Counted from the stretch's first letter, positions 51,715 through 64,000 are shown. The stretch: DNA of 64,000 bases from Dipetalonema caudispina (GCA_013365325.1 JABVXV010000213.1:46664-110663), one strand, 5' to 3'. The notes: generated by a model from the sequence alone, not told the origin. Program-made: numbers and translations.

Positions 51715-52464
51715 ACTGAAAGCATAAGTTGGCCCAGTTGAAATAATAGTATTTAAAGTACACAAATCTTTCATTTAATAAAATCAAAAATCAAATGATT
51801 ATATTTGTTCATAATCCTAAAATCAAATTTTTTCCAAAACTATCCAAGAGAAACCTTTTATTCTTTATACTCCGATAACTTTCTTAGAATGAATGGTGCA
51901 AAAGTAAACCGGACAAACCGGAATAATTGAAACAGAAGTTATACTAAATTTAGAAATTATCCGGAAAATAGATGTAGTAAGAAGAATCAAGCATATATCT
52001 AACATATCTAATAAGTGGATAATATATAACATTGTGCTTCATCTTTTGTGCTCCAATCCTTCAACTTTATGATACCATTAATAAAAATGAAATTTTTGAG
52101 TAAATGATTTAATTTTGAACAAAACTGTTTAGCATTATTTGTTTACTGGTAGCAATAGCCTAATTTTAATAAACTATTGAAATACGATATTTTTACGTTG
52201 AATCTTAACGTATCATAATGCTAATGTGATAGGTTAGAGCAAGCTTTTCCTCTTTCCATGCAAATTTTAGCTCATTATTTGCTCAAATTAACTTACCCTC
52301 ATATTTCATACTGAGATTTCCTAACCACAGTTTCTCTACTCCGCTACATATCACATTATTTCGATGTGATAAAACGACCTTCGTCCAACATTTCGAGCAC
52401 TTCAAAAGAGTGATTTATACGGCCATGACCCATAGATGACGTCATACTGATTAACTGGACTTAC

Positions 52465-52553
52465 AAAGTTGAATTCGTCAAGATATCTCGGACATTCAAA
52501 TGTCCAGGAGAAGTTGAGCTGCCGCTGTCATATGTGTAACTTGTGGTAAACAT
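52465..52553 (-). CDS. Candidate orphan first exon, minus strand
   Basis: On the minus strand an acceptor-like tataccag is followed by an 11-nt leader, an ATG at 52553, 29 codons and a consensus donor gtaagt. The peptide starts MFTTSYTYDSGSSTSPGH and continues LNVRDILTNST, Ser/Thr-rich and unlike translated AT noise. No downstream exon with matching phase was found before rop-1. Unspliced, the frame meets a TAA just after the donor and then stays open for about 34 more codons. It could be the 5' end of an undescribed gene, a pseudogene fragment or chance. Confidence 0.3.
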
Positions 52554-53229
52554 TGAAAGTAATGCTGGTATACATCACAAACAATTTTCGGTTTTTCAAC
52601 TTTTTGAAAAATTCGTTGTATTTGAAAAAAAAAAAAAAAGAAATGAAAATGCTGTCAAAACCGTTTTCATCGAACTAATAGGACTGGAATGAATCAACAA
52701 TGATTGTATTAAAATTGAAAATATCTTTTATAAAATGATTCGATAAGTAAAATTTCACACGGAACAGTTCATTGCGTGAAAAGTTAACTTGACACTATGA
52801 ATATGACAAATTCTAAATGCAAATAATGCCCTTTTTTTTTTTCAGCAGCAATTTTAAAGAAAATTAATTTCTATAATTTTTCAAGAATTTCACTTTTTTT
52901 TTTTTCTCTTTTTACTATTAATAATTTCGTCTTATCCCACAGATACACAGTAACTACTGATGAAAGAATTTTCACTCAAATATATATATAAATACCAAAT
53001 ATTGATTTTGTTTGTTTATCATCAAGAGTTGTGATAATTATTATCATTCATTCAATTTTAATTCCTACAATGATATAGTTAAGAACTATCGGCTGTTGTT
53101 ATTATCATTTGTTATTGTTGTTGCTGTTGTAATATTTGGTATGATTGAATTCTGTTGTAAATTAATTCAAGGTCATATCCTCTCACTTCTCTTTTCTTTT
53201 GCCATCTATTAAAATTTTCTTCTGTCCAC

Positions 53230-53260
<31 letters not shown>

Positions 53261-54489
53261 CTTTTACCTTTTTCTTTTCATTTTTCCACATCATTTCATA
53301 TATTCAATTATCCTTTTCATGTAGCTTTGTTGGTATACTATCCTATCTTTTTTTTTTTCCATCTTTTACAATTTTTCTATAACAAACATTTAATTCAATG
53401 ATGTCATACTTTAAACTGTTCCGTTTAAATATCAAATTTTCCAACCGATATTGTCTATATCAATGTACCATCATTCATTTATTATTATCTATTCGGAAAA
53501 GAATAAAAAAAAAAAAAAAACAAGAGAAATTGGAAAGAATGATCGTCGATCACATCTTGGCTTAATTTTTTTTTTTTTTTTTGATAAGAAATATAATTTA
53601 CAGGAAATTATAAATATTATCTGTTTTTAATATCATTAAGGTGCTAGCATAGGCGAATAATTGCTCACACTAATCATCGATTGTTTTAATGATCAGAATG
53701 ATCAGAGCAAATCATGGTATTTTATTTTTTTAATTTGCATAATTATATTGACAATTCTATAATTAATGATACCATCGAATGGAATAAAAAATAGCAACGG
53801 TAGGAAAGAACTGTCGATATATTTTCTCAGCACCATATATTGGCCAACCGAAAGCCTTAATTTAGCTATTTATCTTAATAGCCCAGCCTATAGTTAGGCT
53901 TAGAGATCAAAATGTATCGAATTGATCATTTGATCATATTGGATAGTGTATTTTGGAAAAATCGAAATAACGAAATAATTCCCGTTGAAATTTTAAAAAA
54001 AAATTCGTTACATTCTCAATCAAAAGCGAGAAGGAAAGGAAAAGAGCAGGATAAGTGAAAGAGAGGAATGAGAGAGAAAGAGTGAGAGAAGAGTAAAGAG
54101 TGAGGGAAAGAAATTATGAGGGATTCATGTTGATATACAACTTATTACAATTTGCATCAATTTATTATACATAAACAATAAACAACAGACAATCAAAGTA
54201 AACAGAAGAAGAAATATCTTTAAAATAACCATCGTTATTACTTATTATTTTGAATTTTTCAAATTTCAAATTGTTTCTATTTTCGATTCCTGTATAAATT
54301 ATTATTATTTCTCACAATATAGCATGCCTAATCCCAATCCTAATTCTAATCAGTTAAATTCTCTAAAATGCAAAAGAAAAAAAAAGAAAACCCATATTCT
54401 CATATAATTTATTATTTCTTACCTTATTAGACATATTTGATCCTGATCAATCAGATTTTCTTAAAAGGAAAAGAAAAAAAAAAAGGAGA

Positions 54490-54716
54490 GATTATGTAAT
54501 CGGACGGTATGATGATGACGATAATGATGTTGATGATACGGTGATGATGGTGATGATAATAATAATAATGTTAATGATATAACAATGATGATGATGCTGA
54601 TGATACGATGATGATGATGTTGTTGATGATACAATGATGATGTTGATGATAATAATGTTAATGATACAATGATGATGATGATGATGATGTTGATGATACA
54701 ATGACGATGATGTTGA
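54490..54716. repeat. Imperfect (GAT)n satellite-like tract
   Basis: About 225 bp of interspersed GATGAT, AATAAT, GTTGAT and GATACAATGAT units, with a longer-order unit containing GATGATACAATGATGATG. The His/Ile-rich frame it creates on the minus strand is a by-product of the repeat. Confidence 0.92.
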
Positions 54717-56471
54717 TGTTGATGTGGAACTGGTTTAGATCGGAATCAGCTTTGCTAAACATGTTCTTTTCTTTCTTCTGCACTACATTGTGATGAATAG
54801 ATGGTTGATAGATGGTGCATTGATAGACGACGAGATGAAAAGATGTCTATGTTACATTTTCTCGCAATTGTTCAAAAATTATTATTTATCCAATGCATCA
54901 TTTCATATATTTATTATTGTTAATTAGGATGGGAGGAGGGAGTGGTGACGTTTGATGATATTATCGAATGATTTTTTTACATTTGTCAAATTTACTATTT
55001 GCATTTGTGATAAAATTTTGTATATATTTTTGGTAGGAGGAATAATTGTTGCAAACAGAAAGCATTCGATTGAAGGTTTTGCTTATTCAAATGTAATTTA
55101 ATTTCAAAAGGAAATCATAGATTTGTCAAACATTGCAGGCATCTTAAAGGTTATGTAGCGATAATTCTATTTACTAATGAACAATTATTTGATCACTTAT
55201 TTATCATTTATTAATTATATTTCCAATTACTATCATCATCATCCATCGATAATTATCATTCATTATTGTATCACAATAACTTCAATGGATTGATTATTAT
55301 ATTTCAACTTGTATCCATTAATGAAACGATGAAAATGATTAAGAATGAATGAAACAGATGTTAAATGATCGTTGTCGAATATTCAAATGACCGCATAGTA
55401 CAACAATAATATCGTACATTGACCGCTGGATAAATTTATATTGTACAAACGAAAAGACCAGTTTTGAAGATTGAAAAGAAAAAGAGAATTTGATTGAAAT
55501 AGAATAGAATAAAATGAAAATATGAAATAGAATGTAGTAGAAATGGAATAAAATAGAATATTGAATTATAACTTGTTATAAGATGATCATAAAATTTATC
55601 AATAAATCATTTCATTCACCAATGAAAAGTGAAGAAGAAGACGAAAGAGGGACGAATAGAACTAACTACAAGTGATGTGTATCGAAAAGATATGTTGTAT
55701 AGAGTGGAATTGAATTGTTTCTGTGTCAAACTCTCTCATCAAATTCTCTCTGTTTTCTGGGGCAGTCAGTTGTAACATTGGTAGTTTCACATATTTCATC
55801 TAAAAATTTTTACCAATAAAATATCTTCTTCTTCTTCAAGTATTTCATTTAACAATTCGATCAATTATTGATTTGTTGACCAAATTGTGTTTATTATTAC
55901 ATTGTGTGAAATTATTATGACATAAAATTGATAAGGTAAATTATTCTTAGTTAACTTTCTCAAACCTTTTAAATAATTTTTTTTTTTAATATTTTAACAT
56001 TTAAGTAAATAAGTTTGTAGTTTAAAAAAAAAAATCCAAATAATGATTCTTTTTTTTTGTTTCTCCTTTCTTTGGTTATTTTTTTTCTTTTTTTAACTTT
56101 CTCAATGAATATGTTGAATTTAGGAGACGAAAGTTAGCATTATTTGATTAATTATTTGAAAAACAATTATGAAAAGTAATTATTTTGATCTAAAGATAAG
56201 ATGTGTTAGAAGTTGTAATATGAACGACAGAATTATCGATGAGTGTAAGTATAGGTATATTTATTAGAAAAAAAAAGCCACAGGAAAGATTTGAGTAGTT
56301 TTGATGATTTTTCATACTTCAGATTTTTTTTCCACGCATTCATACCTTAATTTAAATCCGTTCATTGTTTCCTACAATTGATTTTTTTTTTTTTTTTTTT
56401 TTTTAATCACTATAACGAAGCTTTATCTGATGATAGTATTTTGATTTAATTAACAAACTTAAATCCTTTCG

Positions 56472-56480
56472 TTTTTTAAG
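56472..56480 (+). promoter_or_regulatory. Acceptor-like site eight bases before the membrane-protein ATG
   Basis: Sequence ttttttaag is followed by gtaaataa and the ATG at 56489. It may be a spliced-leader acceptor; the AAG form is weaker than the CAG sites before kal-1 and rop-1. Confidence 0.4.
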
Positions 56481-56488
56481 GTAAATAA

Positions 56489-58899
56489 ATGGAACGCTTA
56501 AAGAAATTTTGGAATGACATTGTTGGCAATGAAGTTGATTATTCACAATTTGAAACAAGGTACCGTTGACATTTCGATATTTTATATCTTAATTTAATGA
56601 ATTTCAAAAAAATACTCACCTTGGCATAGTTTTTCGTCATTTTTTTTTTTCGTTGAAAATCAATATGGGCAAAAAACAGTTTTATTTTGCATTTTTTCTT
56701 TTCATTTTTTTCAATTGAAAATTTAGAAAGAAAATGAAAAAAACTTCGGGAAATGCTAGAAATTCATAAAATTACTGTACTATCCGAAAAGTGAAACAAT
56801 TTATGGGTAATTCAAGAAAAGTGCATATTTAAAAATAAATGTAAAACATATAATACGCCAAAAGATGTTGGAAATTTAGGAACGGTGATACGGATATTAT
56901 TGTTTTCCGTGAGAAATCTTCTAAGTTCATGCTATTTGGAACCAATATTCATGTCGTATTGGGTGCAACATTTGCCGCAACAATTGGTTTAATGGTGACA
57001 ATCACATTTTGTATTATCTATACATTTTACCATCAAAGAGGACAGGGAAGGAATTACTTCATCGATCATCTTGAACTAGGCCAGTCTTATTTATAAATCT
57101 TCTTTTTTTGCTAATTTAAAAATTTATTTTCAATGAAAGAATGAAAAAATTAACAGATGGAAGAATTTGCAAATTTTTTTTCAATTTTTTTTTTCTTTTT
57201 GAAGAATGTTAAAGTTTGCTTACTATTAAAATATTTGTTCGTTTCATTAAATTCAACTGAATATATAACAGATAGATAAAAAAAATTATCAACAATGGCT
57301 AGAACAAATGAGAAAAAAAAAAAAATAAGAAATTTAATAAAGCCATATCAATGATATATATATGTTATGTTAAATGTATGTTGACTGATGAATTCAAAAA
57401 ATTTCCAAATTTTCTTTAAATTCTTTTAAAGAATATTAAAATTTGTTGTTCAAATTTTTCTTTCCTTGAAATTATAATTTAGTGTTAATTTTCAATTTCA
57501 GTAGATTTGATATTTGCACTATTCTTTGGATTACCCTGCCATTATTTGCTATTTTACGGGATTCATCGAGAAAATAAAAGGTATCTGACACCATTTCTCA
57601 TCTTCTATTGTACCAATTTTGTCCTCAACGTTATTTTTTCATCAATTACGGTCATTGCTACCATAATGGATGCTCGACAATTACTTCATGGCCAAGTCAT
57701 ATATGATTTTGGTTGGATTGCTTTTCAGGTGGGCTAACTTATATATAATGCTAATTGCTCATAAGTTTCTTTGAAATTCCAAAAAAATGTCAAATATTTC
57801 ATTGTTTAAAATTGCTCCAAACAAAGTGTCGTATTTCACATAGTAAAGATTAATAGCAAAAAAAAAAAAAAAAAAAAATTAGTCTTTATAAATTAATTCA
57901 ATTTGTCAAAATATAATTTACTGTAAAATTTGTTGCAGCTTGGTTTCACAATAGCTCAAGGTTTTGCTATTTATTTGGTACTACGATGTAAAAAATATTT
58001 GAATGCGAAAGAACACTGGAAGAAAATTTCGAATCAAGTGAGCATTTTCTAGTATAATCATTATTACTGCAATCACAGTAACTATCGTTATCAGTATCAT
58101 CATCATTATATGAATATTATTTTCATTGTTATTGTTACAAATTCTATTAGATTTCTGAATTCAAAATTTTTTGAATCATAACATTTAAATCTTCTCAAGA
58201 ACTTATCAAGAAATCAGACTTCTCAAGAATCCATAAAATATATTTTTCCGTCAGGAATAATTATATTCTTTTCGTAAGCTAATCAGAATTTTACATTACT
58301 TATATATTATCTTGACAAGCAAGTATGCTATAATTGATTAATTATCATTAAAAGTTTGCCGCATTATCTATATTATTCATTATTGCTTCATTGTCATCAT
58401 TACTTGTTAATTTTGGACTGAAGATAATTTGATTTAAATAAATGCCCGCCAGGCGTAAATGAAGTCCCATCAAAAACCTTTTACACCACAAATCATTTTT
58501 ATCGAACAATTAGATTAAAATTCAAGAAGATTTTATCAAATTAATGTCTTTATGTTCATTTTATCAAAATTACCATCTGTCATACATTAAGGCATAGATT
58601 GATGATATTAGTCATTCCGGTCTAAATATCAGTTTTTTTGTTCATCCGAAATAGTCTATTTTAACATTGCATACAAGTGATATTATTCACGGAAATGTTT
58701 CCTTTCCTGAAACAGTTAAAAACTTTGAAAAAAAGTTTAGGACTTTTTATAAAATTGCGGATTTTGGTTGATTGGATATTATCGTTGACATATCTTTCCG
58801 ATTTCGATCAATGATGATAAATTTCAGGGAACAAATAATACGGATCATTCGATCATTGCCGATGGTGTAGTTGCGGATTCATCTGTTCTTGGTATTTGA
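56489..58899 (+). CDS. Four-pass membrane protein, 5 exons, unknown function
   Basis: Predicted 222-aa protein that I cannot place in a named family; it resembles the small four-pass membrane proteins common in nematodes. Exons: 56489-56559, 56880-57079, 57502-57728, 57939-58037, 58828-58899 (669 nt, in frame ATG to TGA). Hydrophobic spans lie at about residues 47-72, 92-111, 118-143 and 157-182. The N-terminus (MERLKKFWNDIVGNEVDYSQ) and the Asp/Ser-rich C-terminal tail would both be cytosolic if all four spans are real. Joining exons 2 and 3 needs a GC donor at 57080, because the exon otherwise runs into a TAA and no GT in phase exists. The start follows an acceptor-like ttttttaag ending at 56480. 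A polyadenylation signal sits 160 bp after the stop. The last intron is 790 bp. Confidence 0.82.
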
Positions 58900-59058
58900 A
58901 AAGCATGCAATATATGGAATTATATTTTCTTTCTATTTCCTACGCAATGATACTTAATTTAATCTTTTCGAATATGCACATTGTGAAAATTTGAGGGACA
59001 AATGAGAGGATGAATGAATGTAAACAATATATTTGATTTTGGCTAATCAATCAAAAAC

Positions 59059-59064
59059 AATAAA
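59059..59064 (+). terminator. AATAAA polyadenylation signal
   Basis: Canonical AATAAA followed by a T-rich stretch, 160 bp beyond the TGA of the four-pass membrane gene. Position and strand suit its 3' UTR end. Confidence 0.55.
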
Positions 59065-61871
59065 ACTTTTTCAACTAAAAGAAACGCTTTGCAAATGCTT
59101 ACATGAATTGAAGCCATTTATTGTTTTTTAGTTCAATTTTAAAAAATTTATGCACAAAACTAAAAAATCCATCCCATTCTCAAATACATCATTATTCAAG
59201 GCGGTGAAATACGTTGTTCATGTAGCGTCGCCGTTAATGGCTTCAATCAGATAGTTTGTTTATATGATGATGGGGTGTTCTCAATTTTTGCTTAAAATAT
59301 TTCGGAAACTACCTTAACTTTTTTGCTTGAAGTTTTTAAAATAAGATATCAAATTTGTAGAAAAACATGAGAAATTATAGCTGTAAACAATGTAATTATC
59401 ATTTTGAAAGAAAATCAATTCTAAAAGAAAAGTGGAAAATGAAATATTGAAGACATGGATGCAAACATTATAAATTGAAACTAAATCAGAAAAACAGAAC
59501 CATTTATTAAGTCAGTACTATTCCTTCTGAAAACAAAGAAAAGATTCCGGTACAGTTTATTGCAATTCTGTTTGTCAGTTCTTTTCTTTATTTTAAATTA
59601 CTTCTTAATTCTCAATTCAATGGTAATATTGATATTTCTAGAATTTAGATTAATATTTGGATAACAAATCAAAAATTCCAATCTTTGGTTTAAAATTAAA
59701 CTTCGGTTATTTCCAGAAATCCTCATTTAGTAATGTGTAATTCGTTAGAAACTTTATTCATTTGATCAAAAAAAAAAGAAAAAAAAAAAAAGAAAAGCAA
59801 GTTATTAAAATATCTGACGGGAAAGTGAAAAAACCCATGCAAAAAAAAGGAAAAGTATTTACAAATGAGTCGCACCTTATCATATCACTGGCAGCCTTTG
59901 ACCCTTTCTTTTTTACTTATTTGCTTTTCAAAGAAAATTTTGCTCTTATATTTAATGTCAAAAAGTGTGTAAATATTTATCAAAACATTTTTTTATTTTT
60001 ACTTTTTGTAAAATCATTTCGAATTCAAATTTTCAATTATCCAGAAAATATTTTTTTATTTGTAAAATTAACAACCCAAAAACCAAAAACTATGCTTATT
60101 CAAACCTTATGATGATGATTATGCATTCTTTATGGTTAAAAAACCGTAAACTATTTAATGTTAAACAGAGATAAGCTTTGTCTTCTCCAGCTGAATTATT
60201 CTGGCTACAAGTCTGTCAAAAAATGATATTGATATGGCAAGATTTTCCGGTATACAAAAGATTATCTTTTGATATTCTGTAATAAAAATAATTAGTGCAA
60301 AACTTCAAATTCTCAAATGACTTAAAAGAGGATGGAATTAACGTTCGTAGGATAAAAGCTATCGGTGAAATGTGGATAGGAAATATTTCAACTTGTTTTG
60401 GAAAAGTTATCGGTAATATTTGTCTTCCGAAGTTTCATCAATTATAAAATATCCAGATTTCCAGATAAGCTGGATAGCAAGAATATGGGAAAATATTTAT
60501 TAGTAGCAAGCGAAATTGTAAAATTCCCAATGTTAAAAGAATGGGAAAATTGGAAATGATTTTGTTCAGATTTTCCGGATGGATTATGTATCAAAGACCA
60601 TCTACTTGTAATGAATTTTGCAATTTATATATGATAACGAATGGTTAAATGTGAAGCAATTGGAAAAAAGTAAACAGTTGAGCAAATGCATTCATAAATA
60701 AGAAGAACAGAAAGGAAATTTGGGGAAAAAGTCTGGAAATCTTTTCTAAAAAATTATCAAACAGAAATTCTTTATCTTCTTGATTTAGTTCAAATGTCCA
60801 TATATTTCTTCAGCATGCTTTACCGTCTAAATTTATGATTAACTGATGAAAAAACTGCTTCAAAAAAAGCGATACTTGAAATAATTACAATCGGAGAAGA
60901 GCAAAACCGGAAGCCTATACAAATTTCCAGAGGGATTAAAAATCGCAAGAACTTTTCGTTTCTATTGTATCATTTGGGTTGCATTCAGTTTAGATGCGAA
61001 ATTTCAGACTCTTAGTTGGAATAAGACTATTAGATTTACGGCTTACAATAGGTAGCCGAAAATATCGGAAAGAATATAGAATTTTTTCGAAAAGTAGAAA
61101 ATCCGCGAACTGATACACATATACTTGCGAAAATCTTCATAATTAGTTCCTTCTATAAACAAAATTTCACATTCTTAGCCTTTATCGGATAAAATTGAAA
61201 ATTTCTCGAGAAGTTGATGAATATTACCTATGACAGCTATTAAATGCACATCGCCTATCTGAGAGCTATAATAAATGAGTGGATTAAAAGAAATAACTCA
61301 ACTTGTTCTTTCCGGATGATATCCAATTGTAATGGTTACGAAATAAAACAATAGGACAGATAAAGCGAACTGTCTTAGCATTGAAAAGGAACACGTTGAA
61401 TAATTGAAGTGATGTTTGTAACATACTGTTCTTTTCATTTTGAAAAAAAAAAAAAAAAAAAAACAATTCATTAATCAAATGTACTACTTACTCATCTTTC
61501 ATACACGCATTTACACGTGATCATCTATTCACACATAAATCTTTCACTAATTATAGAAAAGAAAAAGAGGGAAATGTATGTCCGTAATTGTCTCATCCTG
61601 TATCTGTCCGTGAACATACATTACATTCATGATAACATTCTCAGTCAGTCAATCTTTCAACCTTTCATTTTGTTACATTTTATCCTGTTTGAAATCTATA
61701 TCAACAACGTTCAGCTCCAATCAACCATCCCATTCAGGTTTTCTCATCAACTTCTACCGATTTTCATGCTGAAAAAGCGAAATTCCGTTTTCTCATCATT
61801 CATTTTAATATATCATTAAATTTTAAACTTCTTCTTTAAAATTTTTCTTATTCGGTGTTTTTCGAATTTGA
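59065..61871. other. Intergenic region before the retroelement
   Basis: No gene supported. An open frame at 59762-60112 is Lys then Phe/Ile/Asn-rich, starts inside an A tract and has no similarity, so I treat it as noise. The segment 60180-61300 has fewer homopolymers than its surroundings and may be an old decayed insertion, but no terminal repeats or coding remnants were identified. Confidence 0.5.
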
Positions 61872-62533
61872 TGTCGGGAATCCGAAAATTTTTCTTACAA
61901 TAAAATTAACTTGTGTTGTAGAATTATTCTCATTTGAATGAATATCATATAAATTGTAATTTGATGAAAGTTATAATGTCTAACACAAATCATTTTGTTT
62001 ATAGTCATCCTTACCTGAGATATGGTATAACAATACGCTTTGCTATCCACATTTACCACAGGATTTCCGACATTACCAAAGTGATAAATCACATTTAGAT
62101 TAATCCTAACCATATTTGCGAAAGGATTGCTACACAATAGCCTTTGTTATCTATGCTTAATACAGTATTGTCATACAATGTTTTTTGTATTGTCAGTCCC
62201 ACTTCACTTCACGAAAACAATGAGTTCAGTATTGTTCCTTTAGAGTTCTTGTGTTTCAGTTCTAGTTTTGTGTTTGTGTTTTTGGCTTCATTCTTCAACA
62301 ACATTTTCAACTTTTTTGTTCTACTATACTTGCCGATAAAGATTTCCTACGGTGTTGCTCTACACTACTTATATCTACATCCCATCGACGATCAACTCCA
62401 ATATTGACAAGCAACTCACGATTATCCTGTAACGATCAACTCTCCCAAGGAAGAAAATAACCTTCACCAAATATTTGAGAGTGTCCAAAGCAAAGCTTTC
62501 CCTAATCAACAAACAAAAAAAATCCACGACAAT
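61872..62533 (+). mobile_element. Candidate 5' LTR of a BEL/Pao retrotransposon
   Basis: The sequence upstream of the gag remnant changes composition from about 61870 and has no open frames. A TG..CA-bounded interval from TGTCGGG at 61872 to CGACA at 62533 would give an LTR of about 660 bp. It includes an internal imperfect direct repeat (caatacgctttg at 62031 and caatagcctttg at 62135). The partner LTR lies beyond the window, so the ends are inferred only from position and the TG/CA rule; the right boundary is better supported than the left. Confidence 0.4.
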
Positions 62534-62539
62534 ATTTTT

Positions 62540-62557
62540 TGGTGCCACGAGTCAGGA
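62540..62557 (+). other. Possible primer-binding site
   Basis: TGGTGCCACGAGTCAGGA begins with the TGG expected opposite a tRNA CCA end and sits a few bases after the candidate LTR end and just before the gag ATG. I could not match it to a named tRNA. Confidence 0.35.
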
Positions 62558-62559
62558 AC

Positions 62560-64000
62560 ATGTCTATTACTATATTCAAAGGAGCAACCAGCAGAGAAGA
62601 AATTAGAAAAACTTCTCGAAGTCAAAGAAATGAATCTAACATCATTGGATCAAATGTTGACAGGAGAAGAAATCCATGAACAATATGAGGTCAGGAAAGG
62701 AATTATCGAAGAGAAAATAATGTGCCTCGAACTACACATTGGCGCTCTCGAAACCGCCAATGCAAATTGGATACAATACATCCAACAATCTCGACCCCAT
62801 CAAAAAAAGAGAAGAGAAATATGCGCAAATGGTCGATGACGAAAAAGGTATTTCAAAATTAGTAAGTGAAGGGAAAGAAGTTATTATAACTTTAATATGC
62901 ATAAAAAGAATTATGAGTTAGTACTCCAACGCGTAAACCAAAGCTACATGAGGAATGAACTAATTCGACAACAAGAGTCAAACCAAGTGGCATATTACCC
63001 AACGGTGGATTTGCCAGAATTACCACTGCCTATATTCAGTGGTAAACCAAAATTATAGAGAGGATTCTGGAGTAGTTTTGATGCAACAGTGCATCTGCAA
63101 AACATTCCAGATATTCAGAAATTGAATTACTTAACGGCATGTCTCAAAGGCCTTACTAGCCATCAGAGGCTATGACATAATACCAGAAAACTACGATGTT
63201 ATAAAAAAAGTGTTATAAGAAAGGTCCTTATTGAGAAGTTTGGACAATCGCATATAATTAAGAAATCGCTCTATAACGAGTTAAATTCCATGAAGAAAAA
63301 CGATAAAGAATGGAAGATAACAATCGAGGGGATGAAAATCTGGAACAATTCAGTATCGAAATCATAACTGAAAATGAATTGCCACTCTGAATTCTAGATA
63401 AAGTTTATCAATAAAAGGAGGAACAAGAATCATGGTCGGTTGATAAATTAAGACTATTCTTGGGGAAATTGGTTCGAAGAAATGAAGAAGTAACAAGAAG
63501 ACAGTCCCACAGTATTGGAAAGGAGCAGAAGCCAATTAAGAATAAACCAAACCATACCTACGATATGCTACAGAAGAAACTTCGACTTTAGCGATAACAG
63601 TACCACGAGCATAAAATTTTAAAGAGAATACGAATTCAAAGAGGCTAAGTAAGACAAGACAACCTTGCGTTTTCTGCAAAAAGGATCACTGGGATAACGA
63701 ATGCCAAACGTATCCTAATTTCGAAACAAAGAATGAAACGATTGGAAGAAAATAATGCGTGCCTGAATTGTCTTCAAACTGGACATGCGGCAATCAAGTG
63801 TAACAAAAGGAAACGTTTATGTTTCTATTGCAAAGATCTTCACAATACAGCGCTGTGTCGCGTCAAATATAAGGATTGTGTTCAACCAACTGAACCAATT
63901 GAAGAGAAAATAAATTCGACAAAAGTGATCAGTCCTGTTATAAAACAATGGAATCGAAGAGGTAAAGAAGTCTTACTCCTTTGTAAAGAAGTTGAATTGG
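62560..64000 (+). pseudogene. Decayed gag of a BEL/Pao LTR retrotransposon, truncated by window edge
   Basis: Capsid/nucleocapsid region of a retrotransposon, broken by stops and frameshifts. A first ATG is at 62560; the reading frame then moves through other frames at about 62630-62839 and 62760-62880. A DUF1759-type gag segment follows at about 62995-63230, with LPELPLPIFSGKPK, then FWSSFDATVHLQNIPDIQKL, interrupted by a TAG at 63056-63058 where this family usually has Trp. Another frame change lies near 63150 and a stop near 63215. Three zinc knuckles close the gag: CVFCKKDHWDNEC (about 63665-63703), CLNCLQTGHAAIKC (about 63761-63802) and CFYCKDLHNTALC (about 63818-63856). The three-knuckle order is typical of BEL/Pao and differs from Gypsy/Copia. 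The last 190 bases are open in the knuckle frame. Protease and polymerase would follow outside the window. The copy cannot make a normal Gag. Confidence 0.9.

Larger units (their letters stand above)
50104..56480. other. Intergenic region between rop-1 and the four-pass membrane gene
   Basis: Mostly AT-rich sequence with homopolymers (for example about 28 T at 53233-53260) and a GAT-type repeat at 54490-54716. The rop-1 promoter should lie at its left end and that of the membrane-protein gene at its right end. Two weak coding candidates are listed separately (51308-51714 plus, 52465-52553 minus). The block 52220-52560 is less AT-rich and includes a palindromic TGACGTCA at 52437-52444. Confidence 0.55.

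Noticed and set aside
54492..54701. His/Ile-rich minus-strand frame
   Set aside because: Entirely a translation of the imperfect GAT/AAT repeat.
59762..60112. 116-codon plus-strand open frame
   Set aside because: It starts in an A tract (Lys run) and continues Phe/Ile/Asn-rich without splice sites or recognisable motifs; this is expected by chance in such AT-rich DNA.
1..64000. tRNA, rRNA, CRISPR array or bacterial operon
   Set aside because: No tRNA B-box with a foldable cloverleaf, no rRNA blocks and no spaced direct repeats were noticed; the gene structure is eukaryotic. A tRNAscan or Rfam search would be the decisive test.

Overview
The window looks like chromosomal DNA from a nematode, most likely a filarial worm. 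It is very AT-rich and full of homopolymer A/T tracts. Genes are split into many small exons with consensus GT..(T)TTCAG introns, and the start codons sit just behind acceptor-like sites that resemble spliced-leader trans-splice sites. The closest recognisable proteins are the C. elegans SUR-6, KAL-1 and ROP-1. The species call is an inference from composition and gene style. Because the exons are short, most of the coding sequence does not show as long open frames. I rebuilt the gene models by hand from splice sites, reading phase and family similarity. All four models close in frame from ATG to stop.

Layout. 1-5710: AT-rich sequence with no gene I can support. 5711-9721 (minus): PP2A B55 regulatory subunit (sur-6 type), 11 exons, 484 aa. 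9760-25500: about 16 kb of intergenic, low-complexity sequence. 25515-44569 (plus): anosmin/Kallmann protein (kal-1), 12 exons, 791 aa, with two giant 5' introns (8.7 and 6.1 kb) separating tiny Cys-rich exons. 44570-45343: short convergent gap. 45344-50099 (minus): Ro60/TROVE protein (rop-1), 12 exons, 684 aa. 50104-56480: mostly noncoding, with two weak coding candidates. 56489-58899 (plus): a 222-aa four-pass membrane protein, 5 exons, which needs one GC-AG intron. 58900-61870: noncoding. 61872-64000 (plus): left end of a decayed BEL/Pao LTR retrotransposon (candidate LTR, possible primer site, broken gag with three zinc knuckles) running off the window edge.

The genes do not form one pathway. 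SUR-6 steers PP2A, KAL-1 is an extracellular adhesion and axon/epithelial morphogenesis factor, and ROP-1 binds misfolded and Y RNAs. kal-1 and rop-1 are tail to tail. Points worth a second look: loss of the third MIDAS aspartate in the Ro60 vWA domain, a duplicated splice donor in kal-1, an apparent GC-AG intron, a 167-bp tandem repeat in a kal-1 intron, and an orphan first-exon-like segment on the minus strand at 52465-52553. I found no clear evidence of a wholly new system.
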